From NCBI GenBank assembly GCA_031835245.1, contig JAVKOQ010000161.1:97501-120000 (forward strand): 22,500 nt of DNA, read 5' to 3'. Each line of letters starts with the position of its first letter. Positions within the stretch are counted from its first letter, which is position 1. The stretch is from Balamuthia mandrillaris. Lineage: Eukaryota > Discosea > Longamoebia > Balamuthiidae. The notes below the pieces were generated by a model, which was not told the DNA's origin, ran no database searches, and saw only the letters and a program-made list of their open reading frames with translations. Below, piece after piece: positions 10,649 through 17,799 of the stretch. The translations under genes and the position numbers were made by a program.

Positions 10649-11119
10649 CTCAAAGAACGAGTAGATCAGCAAGAGAAAAGCATTCAAGCCCTTCAACAAA
10701 AGCAAAACACAAACCAACCCAGCAGACCTTCAGCTGTTTTGCAAGAAAAAAAGCAACATATAGAGCAACGTTTACAACGAAAGGCGATTCAGTTCATCGT
10801 GAACACACCCAATAGCACCAAAGCAGAAAAAGATGAAGTGTTTGAAGAAGTTATAGAAGAGCTTTTGTTAGAAGAGAAAGTGGTATTACGTGCTTCATTG
10901 AAGCAAACATTTAAGAACAAACTTAAAAACTTTAGGTTTGGCTTAGTGGAGAGTGTTTGCACCGAGTCAAGGAAACTTGGAGAAACAGAGGCTTTGGTGG
11001 AAGAAAGAGAGGTGAGGATAAAAGAATTGCCAACAATAAAAAAATACAAGTTACTTTCCTCTGCTGATGCTGACTTTTGGGAAGATTTGGCCCGTTCGCA
11101 ATGGAGAACTACCACACCT
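10649..11119 (+). CDS. Unrecognised coiled-coil gene fragment inside the TIR element
   Basis: A single clean exon of 157 codons (phase 0 at both ends) runs from after a CACCAG acceptor to a GTAAGG donor at 11120. The protein starts LKERVDQQEKSIQALQQKQ, a coiled coil, then has a basic/acidic helical region (EKDEVFEEVIEELLLEEKVV, then KNKLKNFRFGLVES) and ends SSADADFWEDLARSQWRT. A possible next exon starts at 11203 (KCSLPSKEKKQK) and runs straight into the heptamer array, so the original 3' end is probably lost. It lies head-to-head with the minus-strand fragment, only 70-150 bp apart. I assign no function. Confidence 0.5.
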
Positions 11120-11242
11120 GTAAGGTTTGTTTATTTTTTTTCTTTTTTATGGGGTTTTAGTAACATTGGTTTGTTTGTTTGTTTTTTTTTTTTCACCTCA
11201 AGAAGTGCTCCTTGCCTAGCAAAGAGAAAAAACAAAAGACCT

Positions 11243-11699
11243 TGATGTTACTCTCCACTCTTCACACTTTGCTCTCTACTCTCCACTCTACACTCTCCAG
11301 TTTACACTCTCCAGTCTCCGCTCTCTGCTCTCCACTCTCTGGTTTATGCTCAGCTCTCTCCAGTCTACGTTCTCCGCTCTCCGCTCTCTGCTCTCCCTGC
11401 TCTCCGCTCTCCGCTCTCCGCTCTCCACTCTCCGCTCTCCGCTCTCTGCTCTCCACTCTATGCTCTCCAGTCTATGCTCTCCGCTCTCCGCTCTCCAGTC
11501 TACACTCTCCACTTTCCACTCTCCAGTCTACGCTCTCCGCTCTCCGCTCTCCAGTCTACACTCTCTGCTCTCTGCTCTCCAGTCTACGCTCTCCACTCCA
11601 CTCTCCAGTTTACGCTCTCAGTCTATGCTCTCTGCTCTCTGCTCTCCGCTCTTCAGTCTACACTCTCTGCTCTCCACTCTCTGCTTTCCACTCTCTGCA
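11243..11699. repeat. Heptamer array, CTCTCCR type, about 65 units
   Basis: 7-bp units GCTCTCC, ACTCTCC, GCTCTCT and AGTCTAC, with higher-order 21-bp steps. Seven is not a multiple of three, so every frame cycles through the same 21-nt word and stays open with a seven-residue ALRSPLS-like repeat. No protein is called. It abuts the 3' side of the plus-strand gene fragment. Confidence 0.92.
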
Positions 11700-11749
11700 G
11701 ATAAAAACTAGTTGGGTTACATTTGTATACTTTGAATGAACTTGAATTC

Positions 11750-11949
11750 TTTTTTTAATTTTTAGTTTAGTTTGGTCTTTTTTAGTCTTTGGTATGAAAT
11801 GGTTTGTTGTCAGTCTTGGTTATTTTTATCTTTTTTCATCTATGGTTTTGTTTGGGCTTTTTTGGTCTGAACTGGTCTTTTTTAGTCTTTTCCAGTCACA
11901 CAAGGTTTTTTTGGTTTAAAATGGTTTAAAATGGTTTAGTTGTATCTAA
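11750..11949 (-). repeat. Right subterminal repeats of the 3.5-kb element
   Basis: GGTCTTTTTTAGTCTTT-like words with TGGTTTAAAA repeats, the inverted-orientation counterparts of 8468-8665. The two flanks share words but are not a continuous perfect inverted repeat beyond the terminal 24 bp. Confidence 0.68.
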
Positions 11950-11973
11950 TATAATCTATTATTTTCTCCTGTG
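11950..11973 (-). repeat. Right terminal inverted repeat of the 3.5-kb element
   Basis: 24 bp, exact inverted copy of 8444-8467; followed by TA at 11974-11975. Confidence 0.88.
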
Positions 11974-12014
11974 TAGGGTGTTGGCTTTTTTTTTTGTTTA
12001 CGTTTTTTACTCAC

Positions 12015-12140
12015 CTCAGTTTGAGCAAGGCAGAGTTTCTTGGTGTCTTCAATAGTTATGGCGAGGCCTTGTCCTGCTTGCCATTGTTTTGCTCCTTCTA
12101 CTTTTTTTCTTTCCTCCCAGCTCAAACATTCACCTGGAAA
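12015..12140 (-). pseudogene. Transposase-like relic, upstream exon
   Basis: The minus strand reads FPGECLSWEERKKVEGAKQ, then GQGLAITIEDTKKLCLAQTE, ending at a GTGAGT donor at 12014-12009. It is in line with the exons at 8414 and below, with the 3.5-kb TIR element lying in the intervening intron. The charged helical composition fits the N-terminus of a transposase, but the family is uncertain. Its left edge merges with resumed plus-strand Ty3 nucleocapsid sequence near 12150, so the exact junction is not fixed. Confidence 0.42.
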
Positions 12141-12149
12141 CTTGGCTGA

Positions 12150-14371
12150 ACATCATGGGAAAAATTTATAAAACCACAGGACATCCAGATCATCAGTGTA
12201 AACCCCGCCAGCCTGCAGTGCTCAATGCTAGCCAAGTGCAGACATCACCGTCTCAGCAACCGGGTTCAGCATCATTGCCATCTTCTTCATCATCTCCTTC
12301 ACCAGCTCCTTCACCAGCTCCGCCTCCTTCTGGCACCAACCAGCCATCTACCAATGCACTGGACACTACCACAAAGCAGGAGTTCATGGAAGCAGTCCAC
12401 CACGCCTGTGGTTCTCGCAAGTTGTTTCACCACTTCTTCATCACGCCTCTTCAAGGTGAGCATGAGATCCTATTTGGAAGAGACATCATGCAACGCATTA
12501 GCATTGGTCTTTTCGGCTTTCCTGTGCATTATCCTCTCTTGAAAAGAATTCAAGGAAGATGACTCCAACATTTCTGACAAGGACAAATGTGTTGAGCTTC
12601 CTTCTCCTCCTGACATTGCTCAAAAGATCACTGACACCAAAGTTCTCATTGAACAAGCTCTAGGCCTCAAATGGGCTACCCTTTTGGACCTTGTCTGGTC
12701 CTACAACCAAATCCTGGTTTATTCACCTCACCAAGAAAAACTTACCTTCACATGGTATGGTGTATGACTCAAGTTTGTAGGCACACCTTTTGGTGTCAAG
12801 CATGTTCAGGCTGTCATTTCCCGCTTCATTGTAGCCATCCTTTGCCTCCTGATCGACATCTCCTCCCACTACGTGGATGACATCTTGGTCTTCACCAAAT
12901 CCTCTTCACTGGAACAGCACATCAGTGACATTGTCAAGGTCATCAATGCTCTCACTGTTGCAGGCCTCCGCCTCCACCTTGAGAAATGCCAGTTTGGATA
13001 TACCTGAGTGTGACTCCTTGGTCATATTGTATCAAGAGATGGCCACCTACCTAACCTAGAGAAAATCTCTACCTTTTCTACTCTACCTACTCCCACCACA
13101 GGCAAACAAATACAGATTATCCTAGGTTTCACCAACTTCCTTCAGGACTACATCCCTCACTACACAGATATTGCAGCACCCCTCGAACCTCTTTGGAACG
13201 TCCCTGATATCCGACTTCATTGGAATGACGACTGTCAATAAGCCCTTAACACTTTTAAGCACATCATCTCCAGTCCAACCATCTTAAGTGCACCAGATTG
13301 GGACAAACTCTTTTGTGTTGGCACTGATGCTTCTCAGCAAGGTGTCGGCACTGTACTTTACCAACAAGATGACAACAGCAAGCGTAGCTATATCTGCTTC
13401 ACCAGCAAGGCTCCTAACCTCGCTCAATGCAATTATCCTTCCATCAAACAAGAGGTGCTTGCTATCATCTTTGTGCTTCACAGATTATACCTCATTGGCT
13501 GACACTTCTTACTTTATACTGACCACAGACCTCTTGTGCATCTTTTCAACGCAAAAGACCTCAATAGCATGCTCACACACTGGGCTCTTGTAATCCTTCA
13601 CTATGACTTTGAGGTTTTCCATTGGCCTGGCATTCATCATATCTTAGAGGACTCCCTCTCATAATTGTACACTCCTTCCATCCTCGGCAATGCACCACTG
13701 AATGTTCCTCAAGTTCCTCAGAATGCCAAAACTCTGGCCTCTAAACCCAAAATCAACAACATCAAACTTGATGACAGCCAACTCTCGGCTCCCTCATGTA
13801 TGTTAAACAACTTCATCAAGGACCTTCTCAGCAAAACGGTTCCTCCACTCAATGAATGTCAACAAATCTTGGAACAACTCCACTCCATCAGCCATGAAGG
13901 TGCTGAAAGCCTTCTTTGCAAAGTACTTAAGGAAGGTTACTTCTGGTCCAACATCTGCAATGACTGCCACAATACAGCACACCATTGCAATGAATGCCTT
14001 CACTTCAATGTCACATGGCTCGGCTTCCACCCTTTCAAGTCAATACATGCTACTTTTCCTTTTGAGCATATCGCCATCAACCTTACTGGCCCCTTGCAAA
14101 CAGACTTCATAGGTTATCAATACATCTTCATCATCATGGACATCGCCACACGTTTTACAATTCTCCGCCCTCTCAAGGATAAATCTGTGGAAGAAGTCTC
14201 CCATGAGTTTGTCAAGATCATCTGCAAACTCAGCTTCCCCAAAATCATCCAGTTTGACAACAGCACTGAATTTGTCAACAAAATCATGTCTGCAGTACGT
14301 GACCAGGCAGGTTTTAACCACCAATTCATCTCTTTGTACCACCCACAAGCCAACGGAGCTGTAGAAAGCCA
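12150..14371 (+). pseudogene. Zinc knuckle-protease-RT-RNase H-integrase region of the plus-strand Ty3 fossil
   Basis: It resumes with a half zinc knuckle (TGHPDHQCKP) and a Ser/Pro-rich linker (about 12240-12350). The LFGRDIM motif closing the protease is near 12470-12490. RT carries HYVDDILVFTK (about 12868-12900) and LRLHLEKCQFGY. RNase H has CVGTDASQQGVGTVLYQQ (about 13315-13370) and LLYTDHRPLVHLF. Integrase has the H-H-C-C finger (ISHEGAESL... to CNECLHF, about 13890-14010) and a core with DNSTEFVN and YHPQANGAVESH. It is cut at 14371 before the C-terminal part, so whether it had a chromodomain is unknown. It is broken, with several lesions. Confidence 0.88.
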
Positions 14372-14517
14372 CCCATGGTTTTTTGTGTGCTTCTTAAAAC
14401 ACATTTTGCCAAAGTTCATTTTCCTAAAGTAGGATTTACTCAATATCATTACCTTTTCTCCTCCTTTTTTTTGTTATGACCATAATTTAAATCCTTTCTT
14501 GGCCATTCATCAAATAA
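14372..14517. other. Junction between the Ty3 integrase and the DUF7869 relic
   Basis: Integrase-like coding ends at about 14371 and unrelated AT-rich DNA begins. No terminal repeat or target duplication can be assigned, since the other side of the integrase is not found. Confidence 0.4.
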
Positions 14518-15941
14518 ATTACTCATCTTGACAAGTGTGATACTTGTTGTAAACTGGTCTCATTGTTCAAAGCATGCAAAACGGATACAGATTGAAGGGA
14601 GCTATTCTTACAACAGACTCGATATTTACAATTTGTTAGATGGTACAAAGAAGACTACTATGCTCATTGTGCAGAAGCCAAAGCAGCCCCAGCATCAATT
14701 ATGTCCCTAATACTTGATTACACAAAGGCCATTCCACTTTCTCATCTTCATATACCTCTCAAAGCTTGGAACAACTGAAAGCGACTTGGACTAAAGTGTT
14801 TTGGAATCATTAACCATGCAACACATAAATGATATTTACAGCACCACTTCAAAACATTTTTTGATGATGCCAACATGATTATATTTCATCTTTTTCATTA
14901 TCTTACAACCATACTTCCTCAACTTCCATACTGTCCTTCTACTCATTATCTTCAAGCAAATAACTGCTATCATGAAAACAAAAACAGATCCCTTTTTGCT
15001 TTTTGTGCATGGCTATTACAAATGAATCTGTTCCAGTATATCAAGCTCTCTTACTTCTTCCTGGCCATACACATGAAGACATTGACTAAATGTTTTCAAC
15101 AATGCACAAAGCACTTCTAAAACGCAATATCAAAAGCTTGCAAGATTTTTCCACCTTCATACATAATGCCTATGTAGCCACAGAGTTTCATCCAGATCTT
15201 CAAACAACAGAATTAATTTGGGATTTCAACTCTTGGTTTCAACCATTTATGTGAAATATTGTGGGCCATTCTCAACCTTTATTTTTCATGTTTGACAAAG
15301 ATCCACAACAGCCATCCTCTCTTCTCATTCACTATCAATTTAACTTGGATTCTCCACTCAGTGAACCTTTGGATTTGATAGAAGGCTTTCCTGATCACTT
15401 TATCTCCATTCCTCCTCTTGTTCCTTACCGAAGTATTGACAATGATGTTTTGGGGAACGCAAGAGCTGCTTTGCCTTACTTACTTCCTACTGCTCAATTG
15501 CAAATGCATCAGTTACTGGATTCATTGGCTCACAAACTTAACATTACAACTCTCAATTCTTTTTCAAACCTTCTTTTTCATTCTATTCTCATTTCATTTA
15601 CATCTTCTACATCATTATCTTCTTCATCATCATCTTCATCATCATCTTCTTCTTTTTTAACACTAGTTGTGCAAATATCTGGATCAGCATTATGTTTACC
15701 TTCTATACCATTTGTAGGTCAAATCGTGGCTATATTTGCAGATTCAAGTTCTGGAGATATATTTTGGTTAGCCAAAGTGGATTGTTCAACAGCTAAGTTT
15801 GTATATGTGACTTGGTATGAAAAGAAAAAGAGGCAATCATTATATTCTTCAACCAACATCTCAGACAAAATTTCCCAAAAAACCTTGATTTGGGGACCTA
15901 TTCACCTTACATCCACTTCTCAAATTTCCACTGCTTCTTAA
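14518..15941 (+). pseudogene. DUF7869-type protein relic (probable DNA transposon gene)
   Basis: The reading begins THLDKCDTCCKLVSLF (14518 on), the Cys-containing entry common before DUF7869 domains. Next come AHCAEAKAAPASIMSLILDY, INHATHK and DDANMIISYLFHY-like segments, then the hallmark LLPGHTHEDID-MFSTMHKALL (about 15055-15120) and TTELIWDFNSWF. A C-terminal part follows: a (Ser)n run near 15612-15660, then VGQIVAIFAD and FWLAKVDC...VTWYEKKK, a small beta-rich module often trailing DUF7869. DUF7869 proteins are widespread and transposase-like; the biochemical role is not established. The copy is dead: about five in-frame stops (one TAA at 15087-15089 inside the hallmark) and at least one frameshift just before it. 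The N-terminal portion is missing. Confidence 0.72.
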
Positions 15942-16195
15942 AGAGCAATTCAACACCAAATAGAGTTATTTCCTTAAATTATTTTACTTATTATTTTTTT
16001 ATCTTGAAAGATAATATCAATTTCACAAAGTATTCATGTTAATTATTTTTAAAATAATTCTTATTTGAATTATTTCTGTCAAAAAATATTTTGTATGAGT
16101 CCAAAAAAATAATAAATTATTTTTTTGGAATATTTTTATTGGACAATAATTATTTTTTAAAAAGGGGCACCCTTTTTAGTTTAGAACATGTTTTA
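15942..16195. repeat. AT-rich tail ending in copy 2 of the shared palindromic box
   Basis: After the DUF7869 frame there are about 215 bp of very AT-rich DNA, then AAAAAGGGGCACCCTTTTT at 16159-16177 and AGTTTAGAACATGTTT. This matches 5764-5797 with about three mismatches. It may mark the 3' end of the DUF7869 element; the matching 5' end is not seen. Confidence 0.5.
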
Positions 16196-16459
16196 TATTA
16201 TAAGAAAATTAACAAATAACCAAGTTTTTTTATTAAGCCTTGCTTGTAGCAAATGTTTGCTAGTTTTGCAAAGCAGCAAATTTTGTCCATTAAGCTGGCT
16301 TTAAGTCCTTAAATAGACAACATTTGAGACCTTTGTCATTGTGGTGCTACATCATTAGGCCCTTAGCCAAAGGCTGAAGTTTATTTGGAAAAGCTCTGCC
16401 TTCAATGGCTATCCTCAGCAAATAACAAGAAAAGCTTTAAGAAAAGCAAGTAAGTTTCC
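16196..16459. other. Unassigned spacer
   Basis: Mixed-composition DNA with short repeated words (AGCAAATGTTTGC, AAAGC). No open frame or structure worth calling. Confidence 0.4.
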
Positions 16460-16860
16460 TATAAGTAATGATTACAACAAGTGAATAATAAGAAAAAAAG
16501 AAAAGCAAGTAGAAAAAGCATAAAAGACAGGAGAAAAGGAAAGGAAAGCAAGAAAAGGGAAGAGGGAAAGAAAAGAAAAGTAAGAAGAGAGGAAAGTGAG
16601 AGGAGAAAAGAGATGAAAAGAAGAGTGAGAGGAGAGCAAAAGGAGAGAAGAGCAAAAGGAGAGGAAAGTAAGAGAAGAGAAAAGCAAAAGGAAAGGAGAG
16701 TAAGAGGAGAGGAGAGCAAAAAGAGGAAAGAAGAAAGCAAAAAAGGAGGAGAGCAAGAAAAGAGAAGAGTGAGAAGAGAGTGAGAAGAGAGAGCAAATGG
16801 AGAGGAGGGTGAGAGCAAGGAAAGTAAGAACAAAAGCAAGAGTGAGGAGAACAAAGGAGC
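16460..16860. repeat. Purine-rich degenerate tandem repeat (AGAGGAGAGCAAAAG type)
   Basis: About 400 bp almost free of pyrimidines on the plus strand, built from AGAGGAGAG, GAGCAAAAGG and AAAGTAAGAG words with loose 5-12 bp periods. Frames of 94-179 codons stay open on both strands for compositional reasons (Lys/Glu/Arg-rich plus, Ser/Leu/Phe-rich minus). Confidence 0.82.
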
Positions 16861-17145
16861 AACAATACTTCCACTGACTTGGTTGATGAGCTTTTTCCCA
16901 GCATACAGACCAGCTTGACTTTGTCTGCCTTTTTATTGTCCAAATGATTGGATTCCTTTTGGTCTTCCAGGCCCATTGTAATGGGTTCTCATCAAGGACT
17001 TCCTTTAAAAAGATAGCATTGTAGGGAGATGAGGCACAAAAGTTAACAGATATAAAGTAACAGTTGAAGCTTTTGGTGTGTTTATCTTCTTTTTCTTTTT
17101 TTATTTTTTTTAGACAAAATCAAAGAGGCCTGTTGTACTTTGGTT
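16861..17145. other. Spacer between the purine repeat and the minus-strand LTR
   Basis: The minus strand has a short non-repetitive open stretch at about 16980-16870 (MGLEDQKESNHLDNKKAD, then KVKLVCMLGKSSSTKSV) of unlike composition to its surroundings. It may be a stray exon or a transposon fragment, but no family is recognised. The rest is T-rich. Confidence 0.35.
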
Positions 17146-17352
17146 TGTTGATGAGGAATAACCCTGTAAATCAAGAAAAGGATGACACATAAGTGACTCT
17201 GGGTTTATTCACAAGAAAAGGAGTGTGGACCAAAGTGTGTGCTTTGAATGTGTATGAGGAAAAGGAGAAAATAAAACAGGCAAGAAAATTTGGAGGTATT
17301 AGGAAGACTGTCAACAGGAAGTCATAATGAGTGAAATGGTTGGTTTTCCACA
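17146..17352 (-). repeat. 3' LTR of the minus-strand chromovirus, 207 bp
   Basis: On the minus strand it starts TGTGGAAAACCAAC and ends CCTCATCAACA. It is collinear with the solo LTR at 21688-21887 (shared AAGCACACACTTTGG and the AATAAACCCAGAGTC block), with visible point differences and a small length difference. No clear target duplication could be picked at its outer edge. Confidence 0.82.
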
Positions 17353-17429
17353 TTACTGCCTTTCCAAAGAAAACTAATGCTGTTTGCAACATTTCTTAGT
17401 CTTGAGGTACTTCTTTTTCTAGTAGGTGG

Positions 17430-17570
17430 TAATGGGTCGCTGAGAGCCAAAGTCCTTGGCTACAACTTAGGAGTTATCCAAGTTGGGGTATTCCTTTCAC
17501 TTCATGAGATAGTAGCAGTCAGAAGGTGGGCCATCATGGTCAAGGACCTTTTTAACTTCATCTATGTTGT
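17430..17570 (-). pseudogene. Chromodomain remnant at the integrase C-terminus
   Basis: The minus strand reads NIDEVKKVLDHDGPPSDCYY, then LMK-KEYPNLDNS-VVAKDF. This is the chromodomain pattern (VEKIL-DH-G--YLVKWKGYP--DN-W---ENL) used by chromoviral integrases to bind modified histones. It lies between the integrase core and the 3' LTR, as expected. It is part of a broken element. Confidence 0.68.
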
Positions 17571-17799
17571 TGGTTGAATCCAACCTTAGGAATAAAAGAG
17601 TCGATGACAAGACAAGAAGTGTATTCAAGAGAATAGAGGAAGGACAACGAGAGTGAATCTTCAATGTTGCTTCAAAGTACACCGAGGGAAAAGGGAAAGA
17701 GGAAAAAGGAAGGATGGGGGGATATAAAAGAAAGAAGAGCTGAGGGTCCGGGACGGATCCAACATGAGGAGTCTTGAGATAAGTGTTGGTGATTTTGCC

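Larger units (their letters stand above)
8444..11973. mobile_element. 3530-bp DNA element with 24-bp perfect TIRs and TA target duplication
   Basis: The left end (8444-8467) begins CACAGGAGAAAATAATAG and is an exact inverted copy of 11950-11973. TA flanks both ends (8442-8443 and 11974-11975). Inside each TIR are about 200 bp of AGACCAAAAAAGACCAG-like repeats in inverted orientation. The interior holds a hexamer array (8700-9365), a minus-strand partial gene, a plus-strand partial gene and a heptamer array (11243-11699). It sits inside an intron of the minus-strand transposase relic. No transposase domain is recognised, so it may be non-autonomous or of an undescribed family. TA duplication and a CACA start fit Tc1/mariner-like or CMC-like groups, but neither is established. 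Confidence 0.82.
6139..14371 (+). mobile_element. Ty3-type LTR retrotransposon fossil, interrupted by nested insertions and cut off in integrase
   Basis: The order is 5' LTR, gag, zinc-knuckle remnant, protease region, RT, RNase H and integrase, which is Ty3/Gypsy order because integrase follows RNase H. Gag (about 6391-7676) and the rest (about 12150-14371) are separated by about 4.5 kb of younger insertions. The integrase ends abruptly at about 14371, and no plus-oriented 3' LTR is seen. It is broken, with roughly ten or more lesions besides the insertions, so it is an old copy. It is a different family from the minus-strand element at 17146-22500, although their integrases and LTR ends are clearly related. 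Confidence 0.88.

Noticed and set aside
11179-11739. Ser/Leu-rich open frames up to 186 codons
   Set aside because: They arise from the stop-free heptamer array; the three plus frames give the same seven-residue repeat.
16437-16976. Hydrophobic 179-codon minus-strand frame looking like a membrane protein
   Set aside because: It is the reverse reading of the purine-rich repeat; Phe/Leu/Ser content is purely compositional.
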